DNA of 64,000 nt from Plasmopara viticola. Its lineage: Eukaryota; Oomycota; Peronosporomycetes; Peronosporales; Peronosporaceae. The position numbers and the translations under genes are program-made. Shown piece by piece: positions 35,060 through 47,231 of this stretch. The stretch spans positions 1 to 64,000 of the forward strand of contig MBPM02000125.1 of assembly GCA_001695595.3 (NCBI GenBank). The letters are read 5' to 3'. Under the pieces are notes generated by a model. That model worked only from the letters and a program-made list of their open reading frames with translations, did no database searches and had not been told where the DNA came from. Each line of letters opens with the position of its first letter. Positions within the stretch are counted from its first letter, which is position 1.

Positions 35060-36950
35060 TAAGCGAGACGTCATTTCAGGCATGTTGTTATTCCGACCCA
35101 ACTTAAGCAGCCACGGGAGCCACCTTCAGCCACTATCGTAAGAAAGGAGTCAGCACTCAATCATTCTTTTAGCAACGACGAGTCATCCGGATCGTACCCA
35201 TCAAGCTTGTGAGGTGCTTCTAAGTCGTGAAGAAGGTGACCTTGTTGTTGTACATCACGCCATTGTAAATGCGAAACTTTCAACCCCAAAAAAGCAGTAG
35301 CTATTGCAGCGTGTTTGGATGCAAGAAGCACATTTGGTGCGCGGAAAAATATTCGACTGGCTGGCCCGTGAAATACTAAAGTCAGTGGTCATTCTTAAAG
35401 ACTGTTGGAATAATTGGCATGAGCGCAAGCTCGAACATACCAGATGACTTTGACGCGCGCGCAAGCTCTGTAATCAAGTCAAAATGGGCCCGCTACTTGG
35501 CACACGCCTTGAGGATGCCATGGCAGTTGAATGGTAGCGGCAAATCTAAGGTGCTTCCACTTGTTACAAAAGTCGTGTCTACGTACTTAACAAGACTTGG
35601 TTGATTGCATGCAACTGAGTAAATCAGCAAGTATTCGATGGCCATCTCCCAGAATATAGTCAGTGCAACTTGGAGGACCTGCCAGCTGATTATAGCCGAG
35701 CGGTAAATTATTTGAAGCTTCTTGCTGAGACTTCGCCTCATTCTTTCTTTTTGACTCACGCTGCAGTGAGGTCGAGGCTCGGACTTAAAATTAGCTCCTT
35801 GTAAACCCGTCCAATGCTGATTCTTTCTGCAATAATGGTCTTGATAGGCTGCAGCGCCGGTGCCACGGTTGGAGTAGTTGAATGTCGAAAGATGTCGTCA
35901 CTTGCGCGCTGGTCGATGAAGTGGTCCAAACGATAGCCGAACAGCAGATGCTCGGAAGGATGCGAAGCATTCTTTTCGTGGACTGGGTACATCTTGCAGT
36001 CAAACTTGAGCTGGTCTCGCACCGCTATATTAACAATAGAAGCGCCAGGGCACGTCGTGCTTGAGTAGTATTTTTGCCAGATGGCTGACATTATCACAGC
36101 TGCGAGGTCTTCTTTGCGAAGGGTTTCGTACAACGATTTGCAGCCCAACAAGAAGAAGCGGTGCAGTCCTTATTCGTGTTTGAGTCAGCATTCGCAATAT
36201 CGACGAGGTGCTTGCCACCTAGTACATCAAATTCCTTGAGCATAAGTACACTCCCTGGATGTCTATTCTTGTGCGTTCAAGGGCGATGGAGAAGTCCTTC
36301 GACACCACTTTGAATTAAATATTGCCATCGTGAAGTCTGGAAACTTGGTCAATTTCGAGCTTGCTGTACAGGTGCTCGGACGTGTCGTGATGCTTGCTTA
36401 CCAGTGATGCCATAATCTCTTGAAGCGGTGATCTTGCAAACATGCGTACGATGTTGATCACCATATCGTACCGAGGAAGAGGTAGGGTATACGGCCGCGC
36501 TTCATGAAAGAGGCGATGAATGACCAGTCCCCGCCAGCAGCTTACTGACGTTTAATTGCTTCGTTGTCACACGCAGTTGGTTTGAGCGTTTTGCTAGCCA
36601 TAGTCGGACGCGTGTCTTCATCTGGTGAATACGAGACACTATTGCCTCATGACTTGGGAGAGAAATTGCATTACGATCTGATACACCAAGTGCACTTAAT
36701 GCAGCAAAAGAGTCCGAGGTTGAAGCCTTGTGTTTCAGCATTGGAATCGGGATTGTATCGTTGGTTGAAGTGGAAGCTACAGACGATTCTATATCGAGTT
36801 ACTTCTTAGATCGGCGATCACTCTCACAATGTAACAACGCAGACGAGACAGATTTATCGTTTTCGTGCATTTTTTGAGAAAGGCGAGAGCTAAATTCTCG
36901 GGACTATCCATTTAAATACACAATTGGGTAGAAAGGGTGGCAAAAAGAGA
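35060..36950. other. Region of degenerate ORFs, mainly minus strand
   Basis: Several minus-strand frames (35493-35759, 35756-36151, 36030-36218, 36502-36741) follow one another with frame changes and look like one decayed coding region (for example NASHPSEHLLFGYRLDHFID). I do not recognise the protein. Its position next to the Ty3/gypsy RT relic at 37.6 kb suggests a mobile element, but no diagnostic motif supports that. Confidence 0.35.
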
Positions 36951-36997
36951 GTAATTTTTGTAAGTTATTTTACGTAGTAGCAGGAAAATTGGGAATC

Positions 36998-37070
36998 GGT
37001 TGTAAAGCTCAGTCGGTTATGCACACTGCTAGAAACGCTGCGATTTAGAGTTTGAGCCTCTGTATGACCA
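36998..37070 (+). pseudogene. tRNA-Ile-derived pseudogene with array flank
   Basis: A 73-nt plus-strand match to the tRNA-Ile of the left array without indels (GGTTGTAAAGCTCAGTCGG at the 5' end, CTGTATGACCA at the 3' end). The D-stem partner is lost (TTATGC), the T stem is weakened and the anticodon loop reads CTAGAAA, so the anticodon position is AGA. The next ~50 nt (tgatttgggt...ggccggaatttacc) match the unit's downstream flank, so a whole array unit, not only a tRNA, was once copied here in the opposite orientation. Confidence 0.88.
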
Positions 37071-37592
37071 TGATTTGGGTTACAATGGCCGGAATTTACC
37101 ATCATGTAGCTTCTTTTTTATTCTAACTTGATCAGAATATTGTGTATATTGTCATATATTGCCACACACACAGGAATGTCAGAGTCTTGCAGCAAACAAG
37201 AGAATATTTAAAGCAAATGAAGATACTTCATAAATATCGGTTTTGTCTGAGTGGTTTTTCAAACTGCGCAAAGTCCTTGCAGAACCTGGAGACGTAAAGC
37301 TTGTGCCAATGAAGCTCTCAAAATTTCTAGGCGCGGGAATTCATCCACGCAAAACTGCCACTTTGACAATATGATGTAAAGTTGCTATTCTTCACAGCGT
37401 TTGAGGTCACGGTCTACAGCCGTATTGTGGTTTGCAACATCACGTCCTTTAATCCTCAAAAGATTTGTTTCAAAGCCACTTAAACGTACTCCGACTTGCG
37501 CAAGGTCCCATTCGAGTGACTAAACAGTAAAAAGATATAACTGGGGTTGAATTCGCGGTAAATGCAGTGTCCGATACACGCAATTCAATTTG

Positions 37593-38131
37593 TTAGTAAA
37601 ACCAAAGCAGGTCCATGCACAAATACCAAAAAATTCCGGACATGGTGTCAAAGGTGTCTTCCTTACGCAACATCGGTATCATTGTCAAGATTGTCGCTAT
37701 ATTAAGTTGACAATAGTCGTGCACTATGCGCCTATCTACAGGTTTCTTGACCAAACGTTGGTGCCGAAGAGGCAGACGTACTTTGTTGAACAATGCCATC
37801 CTTTTGGTCCATTCGTGGATTGTTTTGTGCTTTTGAGGGCTCTAGTGCTATCGTTCGACGGTTAATGGCTTGATAGCAGACCCGAACAAAATTTCGTGAT
37901 CGTTTTCGTTCCGTACTGAAGATGCATCGCTAGGACGCTCTTCGCAAATTCTGTGTCTACATACTTGCGTAGCGTTTTATACGCCAGATTCTTCTCAAAA
38001 GATTTCCATCCATGATTCTTGAAGCGCTCAATCTTTTCAGAGTCTCGCGGGTTGACGACAGACACAGCTTTGATGTCTGGATCGTGATGCAAAATTCTTG
38101 AACGCTGGTAAGAAGAAATTAATTGCGTCAT
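37593..38131 (-). pseudogene. Ty3/gypsy reverse transcriptase relic
   Basis: The minus frame 37593-37799 reads KVRLPLRHQRLVKKPVDRRI followed by VHDYCQLNIATILTMIPMLR and FDTMSGIFWYLCMDLLWFY. This is the classic SPvvlVkK-R-vDYr-LN-t-yP-P-lD order of gypsy RT. The flanking minus frame 37862-38131 would be the region before the RT (protease/linker side), and frame changes separate them. The conserved YxDD box was not found in readable form further down. Dead element, boundaries unknown. Confidence 0.65.
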
Positions 38132-38139
38132 TCATTGAC

Positions 38140-41100
38140 CTCCTTGGTGGCTTTGTTGCTGGTAGTACTTTAAGATCTCGCGGCTCTGATTTATGCAAGC
38201 TTATCGTTGTCCGCCACTCATCTGGCCGATAATTGATTATGTGGGCTCAGTTATATTGCCGCGTGTTGCTTCGTGCTGATGCGGGGTGTCATGCGTTCTG
38301 TAGTCCAAGCAATGTCTTGATTTTGCTCACGAAGCCACATCACGCTGATAGTCACATCCTAATTATTAAAATCAGGCATATTTTGGATAATCCCTGATGT
38401 CAAAGAGAAAACAGGTACATGCAAATTTGTGTGCACAGTTCGTCCAGGGCGGTAAATAAACTGGTCAAACCAATGTTGACAGGCATAATTCAGCTTTGGT
38501 CTTTTTGAGCTCATGTTGCTTCACCAAGTCTTTGGATATCATGTTGAGACTGTTTCTGTTGATGATAAAGACGGTGACGGGTATCAAATGCTTGATATTC
38601 TACTTCGAGGATCACATATGGTGCACCATCAATACAACGATTCGCTCCCTTGCGTTAGGGAGCGATACATTGTGTAGGACTGTAGCTGACACCGACACAA
38701 TTGGTGCATGTTGCTGATTTAGTCTAGTCGTCGTTCCTGTTCTTCCTCTTTTCAGAACGTTTTGGCTTCTAAGGTCATGACTTGTTTGCAGTATAGCTCG
38801 ATTCTATAGGCATCGTCTCGAACGATTTGGTCGATATAAACGCTTTGGTCTACCCGAGTAATGGGCAAACTTGAAGTCGGAGGCATTTCCATGGCCTCTT
38901 GGAGAGTACTCCGACTTCCATCCTTTAATTTCTTTGCGGTCTCTTCCCGTAATTCAATTTGAGAAAAGATTTTTTTTCGATTTGCTGATCTTCGATTCTG
39001 TTTGGGACATCAAGTCCTGGACCTCAGAAACGTACTCGTGTATTGTTTACCTTTAATTCGGGTGAAACGTCCACTCTCAGAGATAACATTAAAACTTATA
39101 GGTCTGAAGCGTGTGCGCAGCTGGGTTTTGAACAGTGCCCTTGTCTTATGCACATCCATGTGCTTGTAGTCGGCTATAAAGGCTCAGCACTTGATTTGCC
39201 CTGATTTTGCATAGATACTTTGAGATAAGCTTCACGATGTCTGACAACCCTGTTGTCATCAAGTGCTTAGTAGCGTAGTTTCTGCATAAACGGTGTGTCT
39301 AGTTCTGTCGCTGCAGAAGCGAACTAGCCTGAGCAATTAAATTTGCTTGGCAATCGGCACTTGCCGCATCTTACGGAGGCGGTGCTCGTGAAGTCGAGCG
39401 TAAAGTTCGTCGTAAGCTCTCATTGTCGTCGAGAGCGCTTTTTCTGCTCTTTTAACGAGGTCTTGGGTTTGGAGATGGGCGCTTGACCATACGGCCTCTT
39501 CATCGGGCCGTACTTGCTGAACTTCTCAGAGCTTTTTGTATAATATATCAGACCTTAACGAAACCTAAAGAATGCTAGACAGAACTGATAGAATATTGTT
39601 TTACACTTTACGATCTTCGTGCAAATGGATAGAATGGTCTAATTAATCTTCCAAAAGCTCTTTGGTTTGCTAATTAAGACGATGTAGACGTTTAGTGACG
39701 ACGTGTACTAATTATCGAGCACCTGAGTCTATCAAAATCTGAGACTTTGTGTTAATAAGTGGGACAAGCGTCAGCTGTTTCACAATTAATAGCCAAAACT
39801 CCTTTCGAAGCTCAACGAGCTCCTTGTCACGGCTTCTTATAAGCCCAGTGGTGTCTATAAACACATTCCTCGGCTCACTAGCCTTTCATTTTTCTGTATA
39901 GCGAAGCCGAAAGAAATACCTCATTAGCAATGAATAAAGATCAAGCAAAGTCAAGTGAAACGCTATTCGGAAATTGTTCTTCGTGCTTTCAGCAGCGAAA
40001 CAAAGTATCACCAAAAGGCAAGAGCACTAAGCCACCGACCAACTACAGGAGCTCATAGTATTTGTATCACACTAACCACACTAACCATCCACCGATCGTT
40101 GAGATCGTGGACGACTCGCTTCTCACAATGTGAACGAGCGCTTCTCACTATGTGACCACGAGCAACCTTGTCTTGAAGTCTTGAACTTGGGATGGAACAA
40201 GTGCTACCATGTAACACAGTCGTGGAGAAAGCTTTTTTGAAAGTCGGCTGTCGGACGAAGCCTGGGCGGCGAGCGGAGCGAGGTCGGTGAAATAGCAGAA
40301 ATGTCTGTTGCTTAAAACAATGTGAGAAGAAGTACTAAGTGGAGAGCTTTTACAGCTTCTTGTCTTGCTACAGCTCAACGGGCTACTCTCCGCCATCAAC
40401 CGTACCATCATAAAGGCTATCTTTTTTTTTCTTTCACACCCTACACTGTTTTCAGCGAATAAGGTCTCTTACCCCTTAAGAATTCTGGGATATCTGATCC
40501 TTGCTTTTGGTCTGAAAATATGTAATGGTCTATTTCCATAGAAGGTGCCGATGCATATGTATTTTGAGAAATAATGTAATTCTATATTGTAATGGCCGTA
40601 ACCATCAAACCTACTGGTGACGACGGCTACGTCACAACGAGCTGGCAGCAGATAGGCCTATTGTAATTTGAAATTGAGCTCCTCTGGCGGCAAGCAAACT
40701 TCTGCCAGAGGCAGCGCATGAGAGAAATGCTGGAGCAATTCAACACAATAGCGGGACACTAACTGGAACACTGAGTGCTGAGGTGACAAACACCACTTTG
40801 CATTTTTCAATGCTCTGTATAAAGCGCTCATCAGATTCGATTTCGGCGGCATGATCCAACATTGCACCCTCTGTACGAAAATTTTGCCAAGTAATTTTCT
40901 ACATAACTCAAAAATTTCTTGCTGATATACCTAGCATCAGCCTCGTGATGGACTTGGTCGACAGCGACGTCCAGTCTGTGTTACACAATTGCTGACGATG
41001 CTCATAGGTGTCGAATAAGTGTAGGTTGGTAACATGGTCTCGCATTGACCGAAAAGTATGAGATAAACGGACAGAAAAATGAAATTATAGTATATTGCTG

Positions 41101-42090
41101 TGGAGGAAGCGACTACCTCTACTATGGCGGATTGACTAGCTCAGCTACGCGCTCACAACACCCTGAGACTGTGACCTGAACTTTTGGCGGCCATGATCAA
41201 CAAGTACAGCAAGACAGAGCACACTTGTGCAACTTTTATCTAGTACATCACTTGATGGAAGGTGAGCAGATACGCACTTGCCATTTCGACACCTGTCAAA
41301 TTATACTGCATCTAAAAGCTTTGAAAATTGTCCGATGCCACAATCAAGACAATGTTCGATTTGTACTCTTGTCTTTGATTTGCAGTGTGAACCTTGATGT
41401 TAATCGCACGCTGTACAAATTAAAGGCCACTCTTTCTATTCAATAATTGTCGCTCACTTTAAACGGCCATGCTCATCTCCCACAAACCGAGTGTCATGAT
41501 GAACGCCAACTTCTATCTTTGGACCATTCTCCCATCAATTATCAATACAGCAATCTTATATAATTCAATATATGGAACTTATCAAGCTTGAGAGGGAAAC
41601 CAAAATTTCTCATAACACACTATGATCGACCAACATAAACGCCTCGCGCGGCGCGTTTATTACAAAAATGCCCAATGCCTACCGGCCTTTAAAAGCTCCG
41701 ATGACGCCGCCAAATTTTCATGTCGCCAAGGCAGTATTTAAAATCACAACCATCATTCTTCCACCATGCTGATGTGTCTACCACCGCATCGCCCTCGTGC
41801 TCTAAGAAGACAATCTGAACTTCATTGCTCATTCGAAAAATTTCAGACTAAAAACTTGCTATAAGCTGCAAATCCTGACTTTTTGACTCAGTACACTTCT
41901 CTATCCGTAGATCGCGGACTTGCAGTTGTCTTTATGGCGGAAGAGATACCGCAAGAGGAAATGATATCATGAAAATACCATGCCTATCAGGTTCACCGCT
42001 CGACTTATAGAATGCCGTAACCCGGGGCAAGCCAGTATTTTCAGGTTATCCAGCTACATATTCTCGGGCTCAGTGTTTATTCATATGTAG
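38140..42090. other. Gene-poor region, no supported feature
   Basis: About 4 kb with many short frames on both strands and no recognisable protein motif, tRNA or clear repeat. Presumably old transposon debris; nothing specific can be shown. Confidence 0.5.
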
Positions 42091-42116
42091 CAGTTTCAAA
42101 TTTGATAGAGGGTGCC

Positions 42117-44236
42117 GCTAACCAGCCCCCCCCTCCTCAATGCAGTACCCCTAAGCTATAGGAATGATCTGTGGCGAACACAATTGGATTTGAATGTTAT
42201 GTAGAACATTCGCAATGGCAAAAAGACTCTGCAAATTTCCACTTTCTTATCGTAACTTTCATTTCTATGAGTCAATTAGAATACACCGTTGATACTACTT
42301 ACGCGTCGTTGGAAGAGGCTCGTTTGGTAGTAACTCTTCAATCGTGAATGAGGGCTTCAAATTCACGTGCAAAAGAACAAAGAGAGTTGGCCACCGATCA
42401 GACGCTCAGACCAAAGCTATATGTCTTATATATTCGTGTGCGAAGATCCAAACTTCCAAGCTGCAACAGCAGCGTATACGCGTACGTGAACGCCACGGAA
42501 CAGGTTGTCAATCTGCTATGATAATGCGAGGACAAGGAGATTTGGTTTACTGGGTTATTGAGTCTAACCAACTTGAACATAGACATGAGCCTTTCGTAGA
42601 TGCTGCTGTGCATCCGCAAGGCCGAGCCTTTGGATTCGTTGAGCGGTAACGAATTTCGAATTACTGTCGGTCGGGTTTGGCTCCTATGCGTTTTGTTGCA
42701 TCAATGCGCGATGGAAACATCACGATGTATACAACATTCGTGACGCGGAACGAAGGCAGTACACCGCTGGCTACTCCTCTCGATCGTCTTGAATCAGCAA
42801 GTCTTTGTGCGCCATACTATACGCAATTTGATGCAGGACGGCGACTTACGCATCTATTCATTATTTCTTCGGCAGCGAAAAAAAATATGCTGCAAATTTA
42901 GCGCTAGGTAATCTGGTTGTTGGACTCTTCTCACGAAACTAACCGTTTTTCAATTCCTATTATGCACGTGATGGGGGTTAGTTCGACAAGAGTTTTAAAT
43001 TTGTTTATAAATTATGGCCGGAGAAAGGACTGACGACTAATTTTGGGCAATAAGGCCCTTAAAGCCTACATTCGTGGACTTGTAGGTGTCTCCATTGACT
43101 TTTGTATTGACAAAAAAAAATTAGCTCTCATGAGCGCTCTTGACGATGTATATTTTGAGGCTAATAAACTCCTTTGTCGCTGGCATATCAGCAAAAAAAA
43201 ATTGCCAGGCAGCGCAGGACGTTCCAATTAATGGAGGCATTCCGGGAGCTCAAGAGCCAATATAATCCATTAGTGGTATCGCCAACGACTGGCATATACC
43301 AGCGTCGGCGTACCAAAATGCGAGATGCCTTTGCGCGTCAAGTGATGGCATTCCTTAGGGAGGTCTGGCTTGCGTACAAGGAGAAAACTGTCTTTGTTTT
43401 TTATGTGCGGCAAATTGCATTTTGGCCATACGACAACTTCACGAGTGAAGAGCGCACACTTTGCATTGAAGAAGCGGTCAGTATCAACGAGCGTTTTGTT
43501 GACTAGATACAGCTTGCCGGCTAGCTTGCGATGGCCAACTTGCTGCCATCAGACTGCAATCCACACGAGAGCGCGCAATCGCCGATATGCAGTCTGGTCA
43601 ATTTTTTGTCGGGCAATGGGGAAGGTTTCGGGGAAAGATGAATAAGACTGACAAGGCATGTTTGTCTCGAACTTCGTGCAACACATATTTCAATCTTGTG
43701 CAGCCGCAACATCAGTAAGAGGCCTCACCTTTGACGATTTCGGTTTGCATTGGTGGCTCATTTAACCTTTTCGGGAGACGACAGCCGTACCACCGCATCG
43801 AGTAACCGTCCCAGACGGGAACTTTCTAATATCACAAAGGTACGAGGTCGTTGACGTCCCTCGAGATAGCCTCAGCGCAATTTATTGCAGTTTGAGGTGG
43901 TTAAGGCATCCTTTCGACCACAAAGACGAGGCGGAAACTGTGGAGGGACGGGACACAACAGAAGACGGTGCAATGAACCTGTTAATATCAACATTAATGC
44001 CGATGTGGCTCGCACAGCCAATGCAAGGATCGACCTTGATTGTCTGGGTACTGCCGATGATTGAAAACACTATGCTTGGTCTCCTAGTACTAAATTGTAT
44101 TGCTCGTTTAAGCTCGATATTGTAATCCTGCTTTTTAGAACAATGATCGTCTGTCGCGATGGTGTTCGCTTTAGCCAATCATAGACCATTATTATAGCTT
44201 AGGGCTACTGCATCAAGGAGGGGGGGCTGGTTAACG
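42117..44236 (+). mobile_element. Mutator-like (MULE) DNA transposon remnant with terminal inverted repeats
   Basis: The inner terminal inverted repeats 42117-42160 and 44193-44236 match at about 40 of 44 positions (tatagcttaggg, tactgcat, a G7/G8 run, ctggtta). Similarity continues weakly outward (ggctggtgggcggctc...tgataaatt), so the real ends may lie 30-50 bp further out. Between them lies a broken plus-strand MULE transposase. No target-site duplication was identified because the exact ends are uncertain. Confidence 0.75.
42298..43730 (+). pseudogene. MULE transposase, degraded
   Basis: The N-terminal part (42344-42649) resembles a FAR1/WRKY-GCM1-type DNA-binding finger: RHGTGCQSAM, then VIESNQLEHRHEPFVD. 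The MULE core follows in other frames: WLLDSSHETNRFSIPIMHVM near 42915-42975 (DxxxxTNR, first catalytic Asp region) and CIDKKKLALMSALDD with ANKLLCRWHISK near 43100-43190 (second Asp and the conserved CRWH). The C-terminal frame 43174-43506 is uncharacterised. Frameshifts and stops make it non-functional. Confidence 0.7.
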
Positions 44237-44501
44237 AAAAGGAGGGCTGGTGGGCGGCTCTTTTGATAAATTAAAATTGCAAATGCTTTTGTGTACGGGT
44301 CAAAAAAAGAAATATTTGGCTCATATTTCAATAACTAACGCGTCTTGCAGTCTGTATATACTTCGTTGACGCAGTTTTAAAATAGTTAGTATACCGGTAC
44401 AGAAGCTGCGAGCATATTCTGCGCATAGACTAGCCGCTCACCCATCTGGTATGCGATATTAGACGCAGCTGAGAAATGCCATAGCTCAATACCTGCTCAA
44501 G

Positions 44502-47083
44502 ATGGACGGTGCTCGCCGCCGGATGAAGCAAATGCAGGGACTGCTGCTACTTTCGCGGTTGGACGAGTCGACAACGCGCCATCACCAGTCGATTAAAAAG
44601 CCGCAGCGCGTAGCGGTGATGTTGCAACCTCAGATGTTGCAGCTACTGTACTCGTCTCTGGCGGACCAGGACATGGTGCGTCCGCTAGGACGTATCGATC
44701 TGCGTGACTCCAAGCTTGAGCAAGTCTCAGACGGATTTATTATCTACGAGGCCGGCGTTGGGCTTCGCAAAGTCTGTTAAGCATTCTGATAAGCAAAGCT
44801 GCTTGTAGCGTTTATTGATTGTTGGTGTGTGTGGATCAGAAAGTCAAACTTCAGGATCAGGACAAGGTCACTACGGATGCCTGGTTTCTCGCAGTCTACA
44901 CGGCTATTACGGAGCACGAGCGTCTCCCAGTCAGCGTCGATAACAACGTTAGACATAAGATCTCGACCGTTCTTACCTCTAGCATACACGACGAACACAC
45001 AGGGGAGGTGGTGCGTGATGTTATTTTTTTGCTTGTTTGACCCGTAGCTAGAGGATGTTAACGATCTTGACGAACAGGAATACGAAATATCGTGCCAATT
45101 GGTTCCGCGTGCACATCCCATTTATAAGCCTAGCATCACGTGGAAAGTATGGAAGACCTTCCTGGAGTTCCAAACTTTTGACGAGTGAGTGGTGACTATC
45201 AACTTTCCGTTCGGTATTACTGTATCTTTGCTGGTTGATCAGAAAGGCTGATTGATTTGTGTATTATACGCCAAAGTGAGCTGCGAGTCTCGTTTGGTGC
45301 ACTTATGTCGCGGATTATGTTCCCACGAGACCGCAAGCGTGATTCACTTTTCAGCAGTATGCGCAAAAAGTCTTTGCAAGGAGTGAAGAACAAACAGCTT
45401 GCTCTTTACGTTGAACAGGTTCATTCTAGTGGTCGTTTGCTTTTTTATGTCAATTTTTGCTTATAAGTTTACTGGTGGTACTGCAGGTATGTCAAATTCC
45501 CGCAATTTCCACTGACTCTTCACTTTACGAAAAAGTAAAACACTTTCTTGGCTTTGATACATTTTATGAGATCATTGTGAGTTCCGAGGTGCCGTTCTAC
45601 GGACCAGCGATTAACTAACATCTGAATGTGACCATCTTGGATTGTTTAGTCGTTATCATCGAGTGGGAACGGCAAGGATGACCAACAAGGCACGGACGAA
45701 GGCGTCAGATTCTTTAAGCCGCCAGTATCCGAAGCACTTGGTGACGTGTCAGAGTCACCCCTCGATCATGTCCTGCAGAGTGTTGGTCAGTCTGCTACTG
45801 AGCCGTTGAAAAGCCTGTCCGGAGCACATTTGAGTGATAATAGTAGCAGTTGTAGAAGATCGAGTTTTGCAGCCTTAGTAGACGAAGGTGAAGAGTTTGT
45901 GGATGTCGTTCCAATAACTGATTCGAGAGCGGCAAAAAGGCTGCACAAGAAAATTGTTCAGACTGTCCGTGAGCTTGTTTCTCACGATGACGAGCGTGTC
46001 CGGGAATTTCAGGACCAGACGAAAGATTTTGGCCGAGATAAGGTGTCAGCCATGGAATATTGTGCGTTTCTTCTTGGAGCAGTTGGTGCTTTGGGGTGTT
46101 GTGGGCTCATTATTGAAATGGCAAAGCTTCTTCCCGATGACCTCAAAAGAGAGGAATTATTGCAGGCTCGAGCTGCGATCTGGCGACGAACTTACAGGCG
46201 ACAGCGAAGGCGCTCAAAGCAATTTTCTGAAAGCGTCGTGCTTCAAAACCAAAAGGAAGTTTTGCAAAATATCGAAAATGTACAGAGTAGAATGCGTCCA
46301 AAGTCCGACAGTTTTGGTGTACCGAACTGGGAATCGGAGCGCGTTCAGGCTACTGAAATACCAGTGCGGAGCCCAGTGGTTACAAAAAGAGCTAGTTTAC
46401 CAATCGACACCAAAAATCGTAGCCAGCGGGACTGCAGCGTACCTGTACTTCGATCTGCAATTGCTGACTCGCGACGTCATCTGAATAGAAGAGCATCGTT
46501 TAATACAATGTTTGGTGAGACTGTCCAAACGGACCCAATTAACGAGGAGAATCCGGCAGAAAACGAGTCCGACAACGACTGCCGTTCGAATCAATTTTGC
46601 ACCTTGAGCGAAAAGTTTCTGTCGACTCACAAGAAAGTCTCGCGAAACGGAAAGGAGAGAGATGGATCCTTTGGCTCAAAACGTCACAATTCTATTTTTC
46701 TTGATGATGACGAGGGCAATAGTACTGAAGACGAAGAAAATCACGTCTCGGTCCGCGATTGCAATCGCCGTAGCCGCAACCGCCAACAAAGCGGTAGTGG
46801 AAGCGGTAGCCGTGACAACCGAATTGTAAGTGGGAGACCGTTGTCTAGTGTTGATCTCACTGGACTTCGATCTTGTCAAAACTCTTCACTCGCAGAAAAA
46901 AATAAGAAACAAAACGATATCGACGAAGAAAATAGTCATTCGCGAATTTGCAGAAGTCAACACCATACTAGTCGTATGTTTGATGAGGATGCAAACTCCG
47001 ATCTTGCAATTGAAGAGGAAAACCCAGTTTTGGCTCGCCTGAAGAAACAGGGGGCTGTAAACTTTATGATGCAGCTACACTAA
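44502..47083 (+). CDS. PH-PX domain protein (756 aa, six exons)
   Basis: I joined exons 44502-44771, 44840-45007, 45048-45184, 45247-45418, 45487-45576 and 45650-47083; all junctions are GT-AG and in frame. An in-frame TAG about 40 nt upstream supports this ATG. Residues ~15-120 look like a PH domain (RPLGRIDLRDSKLEQVSDGF, ending TTDAWFLAVYTAI). Residues ~145-280 look like a PX domain (EYEISCQLV, ITWKVWKTFLEFQTF, then FPRDRKRD and the LALYVEQVCQIPAI helix). These families bind phosphoinositides on endosomal or plasma membranes. The large last exon has a helical block (MEYCAFLLGAVGALGCCGLI, MAKLLPDDLKREELLQARA) and a long polar, S/R/D/E-rich tail that looks disordered. Sorting-nexin-like trafficking is the likely role. 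The 40-nt third intron (45008-45047) is the least certain junction. Confidence 0.8.
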
Positions 47084-47231
47084 ACAGTGGGTGTTGCTTA
47101 TATAACTTTAATAGGAATTTGCGTGTTTATCAAAGATTTGGTAGCTATCTAAAGTGCCGTGCTACGACTGTCGAAGCTCTAAATTTAGAAACGTCGACTG
47201 CGGCAAGGAGCCCTTTGATTTGGTCGTTTCA

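Noticed and set aside
36998..37070. A functional tRNA-Ser (anticodon AGA)
   Set aside because: The anticodon loop reads AGA, but the body is tRNA-Ile with broken D and T stems and no long variable arm, so it is a decayed tRNA-Ile.
45954..46484. 176-aa plus frame inside the last PH-PX exon
   Set aside because: Overlaps the 445-codon frame that carries the spliced, domain-supported protein; it is a shadow.
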